This document shows, piece after piece, positions 9,211-19,121 of a DNA stretch of 26,088 nucleotides (position 1 is the first letter of the stretch; the number at the start of each line of letters is the position of its first letter). Made by a program: the position numbers and the translations under genes. This stretch comes from Chara braunii (taxonomy: Eukaryota; Streptophyta; Charophyceae; Charales; Characeae), in NCBI GenBank assembly GCA_003427395.1, contig BFEA01000082.1, positions 1,898,170 through 1,924,257 of the forward strand, given 5' to 3'. The notes below the pieces were generated by a model. The model saw only the letters and a list, made by a program, of their open reading frames with translations. It made no database searches and had not been told where the DNA came from.

Positions 9211-9419
9211 AGCTACCAACCGGGTGGCCCAGATCATCTTGTTTGCCAGGGCGACCCGACCGTGCAAGGACCAGAGATGGTCCCAGAATCAAAATAAAAA
9301 AACTATGTTATGCAGAAAAATAAAATGCGCTACGCTTGCCTCAGGGTCACGTCGAAATTTTTTACCTTTTTTCTTTTTGCCTGGCCGAGCAAGTGTCTCG
9401 GGCCACTCAAGTACTCTAG
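9211..9419 (+). mobile_element. TAGGCTACCAG-family MITE
   Basis: AGCTACCAACCGGGTGGCCC at the left, the family core (CGTGCAAGGACCAGAGATGG, TTATGCAGAAAAATAAA, GCCTCAGGGTCACGTCGAAA) inside, and CTCGGGCCACTCAAGTACTC then TAG at the right. It is diverged, but every block is present in order. Confidence 0.65.
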
Positions 9420-9481
9420 ATGCAGATAATACAGTAGAGGAATGCACACTTACATAGATTAGCTGATATATACAGTAGAAC

Positions 9482-9704
9482 ATATACATAGATGTCCCAG
9501 CTAACTAAGGGGGAAACAGATGATCCAGCCATACTCCTGCGAGGATTGATGAAAGTCAACAGGCAGAAACCTGAAATATTGATGGTAGCAGAGGTTATCA
9601 GAGCAACATCTAAAGAAAGAGCAATGGAGAATATCAAGATAGCCCTCTTGGCGGATCTTCACCGCTGCAGGCACGCGGAGGAGGGAAAGGAAAATAGGTT
9701 TTAG
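9482..9704 (+). CDS. Small open frame on plus strand, unrecognised
   Basis: A 70-codon frame from ATG at 9492 to TAG, with amphipathic, protein-like sequence (PAILLRGLMKVN, MVAEVIRATSKERAMENIKI, ADLHRCRHAEEG). It lies in a transposase intron, next to a copy of the TAGGCTACCAG inverted-repeat family, on the opposite strand from the main gene. It might be a fragment of another mobile element or chance. Confidence 0.2.
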
Positions 9705-10218
9705 GAAAGATGGTGCCCGTACATGCAACTGCTGATCCAGGGACACACAGACAAGCCAGATGCAGTTTGACCTTCTTCTGGTGCGCTATGTACCTCGACC
9801 GAAGAATGGGCTATCTTCAGCCGTCCATAAAGCTAGAACTAGCAACATAGGCCTCATGGGCAGAACCCGAATCATGCGACATGTGAGAGTGCTACAAGCT
9901 CCCCGACCCCCGGGCCATACCCTCCTTGGGATCCTCCCGCTGCGTGACTGGGCGCTACCAGTAAGCTTCCCGGCCAGCAGGAGCACTCCTGAAGGATGGT
10001 TAAAGTTTGGGGGGTGGGACGCTCAATAGCAGTTCGTCCCTTGTACATGGGACTAGTATTGCAAGGGCAAGGTCGACCGATTACTAAACTACTCTTCTTT
10101 TTCTCATGCTTGCCGGTAATAAGTAACCGAACTGTTGCCCCCAAAAATAATGTATGTGTTTCTGTATAAAAAATGAAAAAAAAAAGCAATGCACTGGAAC
10201 TTGGATCAGAAATCTTAC

Positions 10219-10716
10219 AGTAGTTTATCATGTTGACGAAGAATCGCCAAACTGATGAAAGTCTTGGAGTTAACCTGAAACCAACTTGAGCCTTCATCTG
10301 TTGTCTCATAAAACCTCCGCTCATAATTCCAAAGTGTATAATATAAAAAAAGAATAGTCAATGGAACACAAACTGCATCTTTTTTCACAAATCGTACCCC
10401 TTCCGGGAATTCCTTGCATCGGATAGAAGAATGGCAGCAATTGTTTGATGCTGAATTCAAGTGCACTCTTGCATTCAACACATGATTTGATTGCTGGTAC
10501 GAGAACATATTTCGAGTTCGCAACATGAAGAGCATGATCAACAACAAGGACAGGATTCATGAAAAGACTGCTGTCATGAAAGTTCAACTTCTCAATCACA
10601 ACTCTAATTGTATGCTCCTCGTACTTCTTGTCTCTCCATGAATTTTCACGACAGTTCATGACATTAGCAATGCGTGGATATAAATCAGGCAGATCACGTG
10701 GAAGAGCATTGCAAAT
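10219..10716 (-). CDS. KDZ transposase exon with paired CxC zinc cluster
   Basis: The exon opens with ICNALPRDLPDLYP and reaches a Cys cluster, CVEC at about 10477-10466 and RCSLC about 40 residues later. This matches the CxC5/CxC6-type zinc clusters described at the N-terminus of KDZ transposases, with the usual Tyr-rich spacer and a Gly-Pro-Gly turn between the pairs. After a run of seven T on the coding strand (plus 10345-10351) the frame changes by one base: the upstream frame ends in TGA, while the shifted frame continues with YTLWNYERRFYETTDEG to the donor CT|GTAAGAT at 10219. Removing one T would restore the family pattern, so this is either decay or a sequencing error in a homopolymer. 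Confidence 0.7.
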
Positions 10717-10792
10717 CTGTATCACTTGAATAACATCAACAAGGCTCATGGGTTAAATGAGCTCATCCATTAACGTCCTTGGAAGTCCTTAC

Positions 10793-10831
10793 AGTTGATT
10801 GCAATTTGTTCGAGGATTGAGAATCAACAGC
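10793..10831 (-). CDS. KDZ transposase, small 5' exon
   Basis: A 39-base exon flanked by a strong acceptor (TCTTTTTGCAG) and a strong donor (ACT|GTAAGG). It is open in phase 0 and encodes 13 residues (AVDSQSSNKLQST). A 76-base intron separates it from the next exon, whose acceptor (GTGATACAG) is also in phase 0, so the junction is consistent. No function can be read from the peptide. The next upstream exon may lie across the CA repeat and the N gap at 10906-10969, so the true start of the gene is unknown. Confidence 0.5.
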
Positions 10832-10849
10832 CTGCAAAAAGACAGATAT

Positions 10850-10969
10850 TCACACGCACACACACACACGCACACACACACGCACACACACACATACACA
10901 CACACNNNNNNNNNNNNNNNNNNNNNNNNNNNNNNNNNNNNNNNNNNNNNNNNNNNNNNNNNNNNNNNN

Positions 10970-11030
<61 letters not shown>

Positions 11031-11140
11031 AACAAACAAACACACATGCATACACACATGCACACACACACGGACACATGAGCGCACATAAAGCCACATA
11101 CAGACACACACACAGACACACACAGACACACACAGACAAA
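10850..11140. repeat. (CA)n microsatellite around an assembly gap
   Basis: CA units with CG and CAAA interruptions fill both sides of an N run at 10906-10969. True length is unknown. Further CA tracts follow at 11209-11245. Confidence 0.95.
10906..10969. other. Assembly gap (64 N)
   Basis: The run of N sits inside a CA repeat, just upstream of the first transposase exon found. Any exon located in it cannot be seen. Confidence 0.99.
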
Positions 11141-11450
11141 TAAGTTGTTAAAACAAAAAGGTCATATATTTTTTTTTATTGAAAAATCACATGCATACAT
11201 ACAGGCGCGCGAACACACACACACACGCACACACACACACACATCCCCTTATGGCTGGCAATGCAGGCCAAAAGGTTCTGGGAGGCTGGGGGAGCGAGAG
11301 CTCTTCAAGAGTACTGTGGTGTACAAATTCGAATTCGTCATCGAAATTTGTCAGGGAGACCTACTGGTGGTTTAAAATGAGGAAAAAAGAAAAACGACAC
11401 AGATACCATAACCCCTCTGTATTATATTCAGGGCCCATTATAGTACTTCA

Positions 11451-11530
11451 CTAGGCTACCAGTTGGGCCGCCCGGGTCACCTTCTTCGCCCGGGCGGCCT
11501 GCCCATGCAAGGGCCAGGGAAGGTACAAGG
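11451..11530 (+). mobile_element. TAGGCTACCAG-family MITE, left part
   Basis: CTAGGCTACCAGTTGGGCCG and the core CATGCAAGGGCCAGGGAAGG are clear. The right end is not found in the following 400 bases, so the copy is truncated or too diverged. Confidence 0.5.
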
Positions 11531-11900
11531 AGAAAAAACAATTCTAAAGGATCTCAAAAAACTGTTCAAAAATTATATTGAAACAGACAAAAAGGTCGGC
11601 AAGATTGTAGACCAGGTAAGAATATTACAAGAAAGTACATGTTGTGGATACCATTGAAACTGAGAAAAAAATAACAAACTTAACAACAACAAAATAAGTA
11701 GTATAAAAAACTGCAGACATAGAAAAACTTAGCTTTGCAAAATTTGAAATGAGTGAAAATGCATGGGGGCTAAAAATACTATGAACAAGAACAAATAGGG
11801 CAAACTATAAATTTGTCACCATACCACTGACCAACAAAATCAAAAATTTACCAAAGGCACCAGCAACTCTTTCTGTACAATTATAATTTTTTATTGAGTT

Positions 11901-12095
11901 ATGCAAAAACAATACGTATTTGGACACAAGACTGCAGTCATTCTACAACAGGCATTCAACAAAATGGTACAACTCGGCATCCACGCTCTTTCTGACCAAG
12001 ATGTGAAGAACATGCCCTTCATCGTGAAGACAGGACCACAGGATCCCAAATTCTATGGGATAGAATATAAACATAATGCAAAAAGAAACGAGTAG
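11901..12095 (+). CDS. Small open frame on plus strand, unrecognised
   Basis: A 64-codon frame starting with ATG, with fairly protein-like composition (AVILQQAFNKMVQLGIHAL, SDQDVKNMPFIV). On the opposite strand the same DNA has a good acceptor (TATATTCTATCCCATAG at about 12063) and short open frames, so it may instead be an exon of the minus-strand gene read in antisense. No family is recognised. Confidence 0.2.
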   Translation: MQKQYVFGHKTAVILQQAFNKMVQLGIHALSDQDVKNMPFIVKTGPQDPKFYGIEYKHNAKRNE

Positions 12096-12133
12096 CAAAA
12101 TAAAAAGAACCTGCTTCAGACCCTGTTTATAAG

Positions 12134-12524
12134 GGCGACCGAAGTACACTGTACGCTTCATACATGCACCATACACGATTGCACAAGTCTTGTCCATGAA
12201 TAATGGCCATGTCAAGAGGTAAGATAATCCAAGAGGCCGTGGAAAGCGACAACTCGAAAACCCTTCTCCTTGCCAAAGTCGCCACCATTCGTCATTGAGT
12301 GTAGTATGCCACACATTCAAGTTCCTTAAAGTTTACCCATTCCAGGAAGAACCTAGAACCATGCATAATAAAAAGAGGGTTGAGACATCCTCAACAATTT
12401 GAATACAGCGGACTACTGCAGAGGTACTACCTACTGAGAACCGTTGTAGAGTAGAGTCGCTGTCAACGTCCAGACCACATCTCAGTTCCTTGCGAAGTTC
12501 GAAAGATCGTTCATAAAAAAACAA
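12134..12524 (-). other. Possible decayed exon(s), function unclear
   Basis: Several minus-strand frames look partly coding. One frame gives FIMHGSRFFLEWVNFKELE, then a TGA, then WIILPLDMAIIHGQ and CNRVWCMYEAY. The R-x-WC-x-(F/Y)-E pattern recalls the motif near the end of TIR-like domains in algal and protist proteins, but the rest of that domain is not clear. Another frame gives SYLLTWPLFMDKTCAIVYGA. I cannot choose between them. The position, between the acidic exon and the transposase zinc cluster, fits an exon of either gene or a separate insertion. Confidence 0.25.
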
Positions 12525-12763
12525 TTTGAGAACCCTTTTATACAGAATTCCCGCCTGAGTGTCACTACTTGGACTGGAATACGAGACCCAATTGCAGTAT
12601 TTCGGTCAATCCGGTTCAGGCAATCTGTAATCCAGACCAGCTTCTACTTTCGGGAGGACGAGGACTGAAAGTCCTCACCTATCCGAAAGATCAAGTCATC
12701 AGAGGTCCAAAGTATCCATAGGCAAAAAAAAATGTATATTGAAAAGAAGCCAATGATGATTAC

Positions 12764-13671
12764 TGCATTGTCTGAGTTCTGCATCTGCTTCCTACGCGAT
12801 TGCCTTGAACGTGAGACACTTGCAGCCGAAGTTGATGGTTGTTTCCTTTTCCTGTTCTCTTGAAGACTTTCAACCATATCAACCTTAACATTATTCTAAC
12901 ATATTCTTTGCGTCTCGACCAGTCTTCTTCTGTTTCAGCTGTTTATTATGTCGTTGAACTTGTCGTGTTTGCCGGTACTGCGATGTCGTTGCTTGACTCC
13001 CCTTGGAAGTTCCTCTGTGTCGAAGGATATTAGTATTCTCTGCCGATGGTGAGCTACTTTGTGACCTGAGGTCTTCGATCATAACTTTATGTTCATTGTT
13101 CACTTGTGATGCTTCGCCTTCAGGGTGTTGAGCATCTGCAATATTTGTGTCTTTATTGACATCAGCATCAAGCTCATTTTGTGTTGATCCTTGTCGCTGT
13201 GACTGTTGAACATCTTCAACATCTGCAACATTTTTGTCTTGAAGTTCATGGGTGTCAGGTTTAAACTCGTTTTCTGCTGATCATTCTTCTTGTGACTCTC
13301 GACAATCTAGAATACTTTCGACATGAGTTCCAACCCACTTTTCTAGTGATCCTCGTTGCCGAAACAGCCGAAGTTCGGGAATGTCGTCATCCTCATCATT
13401 TGCAACTTGTGTTCTTGTAGATACTTTTTTGCAAGCCGGGTTCTGCATGTCTGTTGCCTCAAATTGCTCTTCATTGGCCTCTTTTTCAGTTGCAGCCTCT
13501 TCTTCAGTTGCAACCTCTTTTTCAACTGCAGCCTGTTCTTCAACTGCAGCCTCTTCTTCAACTGCAGCCTTTTCTTCAGCCGCAACCTTTGCAAAATTCT
13601 GATCGTCATTTTCATCAAATCTTGATAATTGGCTATAATTACGGAACAGTGTCCGTCCTTTTTCATTTGGC
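12764..13671 (-). pseudogene. Low-complexity exon: acidic hexapeptide repeat, then basic NLS-like stretch
   Basis: From the acceptor GTCCATAAGCAG the frame runs through PNEKGRTLFRNYSQLSRFDE into a run of about six A-A-V-E-E/K-E units (13583-13464), then EDDDIPELRLF, to TGA at 13281-13283. The same frame continues at once past the stop (SAENEFKPD, then VADVEDVQQ and VMIEDLRSQ) to TAA near 12891. A one- or two-base shift then gives VDMVESLQENRKRKQ and SRSRQSRRKQ, a bipartite nuclear-signal-like region, up to a weak donor at 12764. The continuous reading across the stop and the shift suggests one exon damaged twice. It could be the tail of the DUF3987-like protein or the head of the transposase. 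Confidence 0.5.
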
Positions 13672-13798
13672 CTGCTTATGGACATGCAAAGTCATTCAAT
13701 GCAAAATAGAGTTAGTCCAGATGTTTTGATCCCAAACAACAGGCTATTCCAAAATTTTCAAGGAAAAGAGAGAAATTAGAAACATTAATACGACATAA

Positions 13799-14316
13799 GC
13801 TAGGCTGGTCCCCAGGCCGCCCGGTTGGGGGAAGGTCGCCTGGGTACCCTCTCGGGTAGCCCGGGTCGGGCAAGGTCTGGGCAGGGTCCCGGACAGCCCC
13901 AGCTCATAATATTAAAAAATTAAAGAATAAAAAATTTGAAAGAAATCTGAAACAAAAATACGTTGTGTAAAATTGCAGCACAAGCAACTTCTGCGTAAGA
14001 GTTCCCTCAAAATTCCTTATTAATTTTAAGATAAGAAAGTAAATGAGGAGAAATGAGGTAAAATATACCCTTTTAAACCCCTCTAGTCACTATTTAGAGT
14101 AACTTTATACCCCCCAAACACCCCTGGGTGACCCACCACCGAAATGGAAGGTAAGGTCGGATTCTAACTGCTCATGTCGAGCGTAGTCCTGGCCTGAAGT
14201 CAGTTTCTTTTCTGGGTGGATCCTTCCCTCTTTTTTAACCTGCCTGGTTTTGTCGGGCGATCCCTCCCGGCCCAGCTGGCCTGAGCATGCCTGGCCGGGC
14301 GGCGGCCCGGCCTAGT
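13799..14316. mobile_element. Possible diverged relative of the TAGGCTACCAG family
   Basis: The segment starts CTAGGCTGGTCCCCAGGCCG and ends near GGCGGCCCGGCCTAG. The ends are GC-rich inverted repeats with only partial match to the family. It lies between the acidic exon and the next upstream exon of the DUF3987-like gene. Confidence 0.35.
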
Positions 14317-15340
14317 ACATAAGAGCATAGATACAATAGAAATAATCTGAGTATAGCAATTGAAAGCACGCAAGGAATCAGGAATGCCAACAGATACCTA
14401 GGGCAAAGGTAATTTTATACTAGGAAGAAAGCTAGAAGGTACCTGGTCCATGGAATATGTCGAAGAAGGGTACTAGATAATTCCTACTTATGAACTAATG
14501 AAGGCGACCCAGACATGTAAGTGATGCTCAAAGATATATCTAATTGGGCTAATGAATACTGAAAGAGCAATAATCATACATAAAGGTCGAAAAGAAAGTT
14601 CTGACTGTGCAGTTACATCTGCAATCTTGCCGAGCGGACTCAGAGTAAATGAGAAAGAGACCCAACAGCCTCGAAACGGCCGCACAAGTTAATAGAGAGT
14701 TTAACACAGTCACACAAATTCAAACAACACAAGGAAATGATTGACAAACAGAAAGTACCCCCTGAGCATCCATAGGAAAACCTCGAATACTAGGTGGATG
14801 TTACGTACCGGACGGATTTGCAAAAAATGAGACACCAGATGTAGCAAGAACCGTATAAGAAATAAGAAATGGTTGACAAATTCGAGTGTGAGGTTTTGGT
14901 AAACGGGACGCTGCGTATTCTAGAAGGCAATATGCTCAAATGTGTATGGTGGTCTGGTTTGAGAGAAGCATTGTCCGAGGGCTCGCTGACAAAACTTCAT
15001 TCCAGAGACCGTGGGTTGAGAGTACAGGCAGTAAACATAATGTGAGACTACCAGACAAACTTTGTAAAAAAAAAAAAATACGAGACAAACTACGCTGTCA
15101 ATTGTCCAATCTGGAGACGTCTCCCCCGGACATCTCAGAGAGACGATCAATGGGGGAGTTGTCCGGGATCCCGAACAACCATTTTTTGAAAAATTCAAAG
15201 CAAAAAAAAAAAAAGTGGGTTTATGTGCACCTTACTCAGACCCTGTAAAATTTTAGCTCGTGTGGAATTCAAAAAAAAAATTGTCAAACACTGTGGGGGA
15301 GGGTGGTGGAGGTAAGTTTGGAGTTCGCACACCAACACAT
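14317..15340. other. No gene seen
   Basis: Open frames here lack coding character and splice support. The tract lies between the acidic exon and the exon at 16182. Confidence 0.5.
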
Positions 15341-15445
15341 ACACACAGAGGGACACACACACACGCACACACAATCACATAGGCACACACACACACAAAC
15401 ACACACACACATACACACACACGCACACACACACAAACACACCGA
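15341..15445. repeat. (CA)n tract
   Basis: An imperfect CA repeat of about 100 bases. Open frames over it on both strands are low complexity. Confidence 0.95.
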
Positions 15446-15544
15446 AGGTGAGGTGGTGTAGAGAATCGTCATTTGCACCTCTCCGCGAGCTCGTCCAAAT
15501 TCAGGTATTTCACGCCTAAATCTGAACATGTCTACAGAAAGGTG

Positions 15545-15553
15545 CATCGATTG

Positions 15554-15595
<42 letters not shown>

Positions 15596-15635
15596 TCTTA
15601 ATTCATTGGATTGATTGATTGATTGACTGATTGAA
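15545..15635. repeat. (ATCA)n and (TTGA)n opposed microsatellites
   Basis: About eleven ATCA units (to 15596) are followed after 10 bases by five to six TTGA units, so the tract can fold on itself. Confidence 0.9.
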
Positions 15636-15663
15636 AACGAACAAAAAACCAGCCTCTTTAAAT

Positions 15664-15738
15664 AAAAAAAAAAAAGGCCCAATCTAGGTCGTTGAGATCG
15701 AAGATCTGACGACCCTGATTGGACCTTTTTTTTTTTTT
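15664..15738. repeat. Palindrome with poly-A and poly-T ends
   Basis: A run of A, then GGCCCAATCTAGGTCGT, about 15 bases of loop (GATCGAAGATC), ACGACCCTGATTGGACC, then a run of T. The arms pair over about 28 bases. It could be a tiny MITE or a transcript hairpin. Confidence 0.7.
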
Positions 15739-16005
15739 GATTTGGAGCCCTTTAAAACCTTTTAAAAAATACCCCTCTCCTACCTGTCGAACTTTTTCTT
15801 AGTGCTTGGGAAAGGTTCACCCCTTTCCTCTGTAAAATTTATAACACAACCCTTAGTACGGGCTCCCTTCCGGGGTACTTTGTGAAGTACAAGAGAGACA
15901 TTAGATCAATAGGCTTTTTTTTATAAAGAAATAAAACAAAATTTCCAAAAAAATACAACATATTGTGGAAGAATCCTTATTCAGTACTGATACACAGATA
16001 TCTAC

Positions 16006-16182
16006 CTCCAGGAAAACATAAACTTATAAAGTCATTGCTGCAGCCACATTCCAATCTGTCAAACTCAATTTGAAGAAATCGTGTAGCGTGTTCAAAAATG
16101 TTGTCCTTTTCCTCAGGAGACGGGATCTTCTTCTCGAAAACAACGCCGCTTTTTTTTTTCATGTTATACTGCGAAAAATTCC
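16006..16182 (-). CDS. Charged exon downstream of the DUF3987-like region
   Basis: A 177-base exon from the acceptor GCAACTTTTGAAG (two bases complete the previous codon) to the donor GGAG|GTAGATA. It includes SGVVFEKKIPSPEEKDNIFE and LQIEFDRLECGCSNDFI. A second acceptor, ATTTTTCGCAG, lies 13 bases inside but breaks the phase. No domain is recognised. Between this exon and the one at 13671 lies 2.3 kb without a convincing exon. Confidence 0.5.
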
Positions 16183-19059
16183 CTTCAAAAGTTGCCAATG
16201 AAGAAAATGTTAATACCATTATTCAATCTAAGCGATAGTTATATATATTATTCGTATTTATTGACAATGTACAAGTGCATTGTAAGAATAACTGTAATAA
16301 GGTTGTCAAAGATGTGGAGGGTGGAAATCAAAAGGGGTTACGGATGACTTGAGTTGGTTGTCGCTGGCGGGAGACGTGAAAGTGATGTTGGGAGGGGATG
16401 GGATCAGGGGAGAGGTAATTGATTCCGGGTTAGAGATTCCTTCCACCGGTGTGTTTGGTGTGTTTAGTCTTTCTGAACTTTTTCCGTATGGGCTTTGTAC
16501 ATGCTAAACATCATTCATTTTTACACACACGATAACACCCCAAACCAAACCGAGCTCGCATCCCTACATTTCCACACACACTAGCGGGTAGTAATGTAAT
16601 GATAATCCCGCCTAATCTCAGATACATAAATACAACTACTGTCTTCACCCGAATACAACGCCCGGTCGTTATCGTTGTATCTGGACGGAAAGTTGTGCCA
16701 AATACAGCCATAATGGTTGGGCGTTGTATTCGGGTGAAGACGGTAGGCCTCCAGCTATACACATACGCACAGACTGCTATAAAAGATTTGTGGCAGGGTA
16801 TGTAGAGAGTTTAGGGTTTTAGTACAACCAATCATGACACAAGTCTATCTATAACCAGCTTCTTAGACTACCCACAAGAGGCTAATAGGTAAAGTGAGTT
16901 ATCTTGGAAAGCTCACCACTCAGGGACGCAGAAGCACCAATGGTATAAATTTTAGACAAAGTTGATATTAACCAGAAGAAGTGTACAGGGCTGATGGGTA
17001 AGTCGGTGAGTATGCCCTGAGCAACAAACCTTCGAGCATTTCAATCAGCAAATAGTTAAGAGTAACACACAAACAACCCAAAGGGTGAATCCACTAAAGA
17101 TGGATGCTCATATCACCACCTTAAGTGACAACCTGCACTCAAGTTCAAAAAAAAAGAAAAAAGGAACTGGACTGGTGTTCCACAACTGAGCAGCCATAAC
17201 TGCAAGGGGTTTTTTTTGTCCCTTTCGGAATACAATCGTATAGTTAGGTTCTATTACGACGTGGTTTTGGACATATAATTTTTCTGTTTGAACTTTAAGG
17301 GATAGTAATACTTACTTATTCTCTCGTGATCAGGGTGGTAGATGCCCAAACCCAAGCTTTCCATTGCACGAAACATTGCATCAACTTCGTGCTTCAGGCC
17401 AGCCTTGAGTTCACCATTGTTGTCAATGGTAATTTGAGTGTCTCTGTTGTGTTCTTTAGCATTTTGCTGCATTTTTCTCTCATCTTCGTCTATTCAATAA
17501 GAAGAAAAACGACATTTTCAGTGTAACTAATAGGGTGTGGAAATTTCACAAATTATGACAAACATATGCAATGCTAATGAAAGAGAGGATTTGACCCTAC
17601 GGTAATAAGACAATTAGGAGAGAAAAAAAATAATATATGTAAGCATGTTGTCTAAAATTTTCGAGAAGTGATTCAGAACATCTGTATGACAAACACATAG
17701 ACATAACAATTACAAAGAAGGACAATATTCCTAAATGTGCAGCTAGAAGTTTCATAAAAACATAATTTTGAACTTTAATAATAAAAAGGAGAATAATTGA
17801 TACGAAACAAAAAAAGTAGTACAAAAAAATTGAAAAACAATTGAGGAATTTCTTTTTTAAGGAAAAAATATAGGCTACAAGCCGCAATACCCGGGTCTCG
17901 GGTGGCCAGCCCGTGCAAGGACCGGGGAAAGTCCCAAAAAAGAAAACACAACTTGCGAAAAAACTGTGTTATGAAGAAAAAAAAATTGAAGTTATTGAAC
18001 AACTTTTGCTTCAGGGTCACATCGATTTCGGAAAAAATGGAATAGTAGCGGTTTTTACCGGCTCCGCTTTACCAAATTTAAAATTTAAAAACAAGTGACT
18101 GCGGGCCACTCTGGTAGTGTAGGAAAAAATAATAAAAAGTTGGCAAATTGCAATACAATTTTGCAAATGCATTATTGAAGTGCACTCTTGCAAAAATGTT
18201 TGGTGAAAAAACATATATAACACTTCTGATGAAGAATTGCAAGTCATGAATTTCTCAATAAAGGAAGCATATGACATACCGATTCAAAAATTTTGCATCT
18301 CTCGTCTCCGTTACGAAGCCTCTTAGGTGGATCCTGATGTGTATTATCGCTGTGATCGGATCCATACTGATCAATCTTCTCAAAGACATACATCAGTTGT
18401 TTGTCGTTAATAAAAGCAACCCGTTGCCTGCAAGAAATTTCAAGGAACTTTGTTGCTAAATTCACAATTTCCGGTGAAATAGGAACATCTGTGTCATCGT
18501 TTATCTCATCAAGTCCATCCACGATTGATTCGAGACAATATGTGATGACGTGCAAAATTGATGATACGATAATTATCTCCCCCTTCTTCTTTGCGTAGAA
18601 ACTTGCGAATCACATTTGTCAGAGACAAAGAAAAATATAAAAATTAACGAAAATTCGATAAATATAATAAGCTGTTACTAAACTAGGAGTTCTTATCAAG
18701 GGTAAGTTTCAATTTTTTTGGAATATTGCTAACAAATAGCCATAAGACCTAGGTTACCAGCTAGGCCACCTAGGTCACCTTGTTTTCCGGAGCGACCCGA
18801 CCAAGCAAGTACCAGGGAAGGTCCCTGCAAGAAAAAAAAAACTGAAAAAAAGTTAATAAACAGTGTTAAGCAGAAAAATAAACTGAACAACTTTTGCCTC
18901 AGGGTTAGATCGAGATACTTTACCAAATTTATTTATTTATAAAATAATATATATATATCATCACAAATAGAACTGCCCAGTAAACCGTAGGCAGAGAGAG
19001 AGAAGAGGACAACAAACAAGGGGCTGTGACAAACTGTTTCGTCGGAGTTTCCCCGACTC

Positions 19060-19121
<62 letters not shown>

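Larger units (their letters stand above)
877..10831 (-). pseudogene. KDZ-type transposase gene, eight exons, decayed
   Basis: Eight minus-strand exons (10831-10793, 10716-10219, 8786-8539, 7612-about 7259, 6898-6530, 3388-3228, 2177-2030, 1000-877) spell the conserved blocks of KDZ (Kyakuja-Dileera-Zisupton) transposases in family order: CVEC...RCSLC zinc cluster, LEEAYFHW, LDGHFKICR, CSKH, chromodomain-like YYLVKWK, ESCTQV, IGYDDMCH, VDFFHFRKNHVGQWC, RFKWF and YMNKVRFNF. KDZ proteins are DDE-type transposases that cut and paste DNA. The gene carries in-frame stops at 8720-8722 and 2068-2070 and a frameshift at 10345-10351, and several junctions do not match in phase, so this copy is probably dead. 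The introns contain MITEs, microsatellites and an assembly gap just upstream. Family assignment is from remembered motifs, not a search. Confidence 0.75.

Noticed and set aside
10789-11143. Several open frames over the CA repeat and N run
   Set aside because: They translate Thr-His or Cys-Val repeats and unknown residues only.
2068-13283. Reassigned stop codons as an explanation for the interrupted frames
   Set aside because: Both TAA and TGA would need to be sense codons, yet TAA ends the last exon at the expected place, and frameshifts are also present. Decay is simpler.
13356-13729. Plus-strand frames rich in Leu-Gln or Ser-Cys-Phe
   Set aside because: They are the antisense of the acidic hexapeptide repeat.
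15341-15634. CRISPR-like or satellite array
   Set aside because: The repeats are simple CA and ATCA microsatellites without spacers, in a eukaryotic setting.
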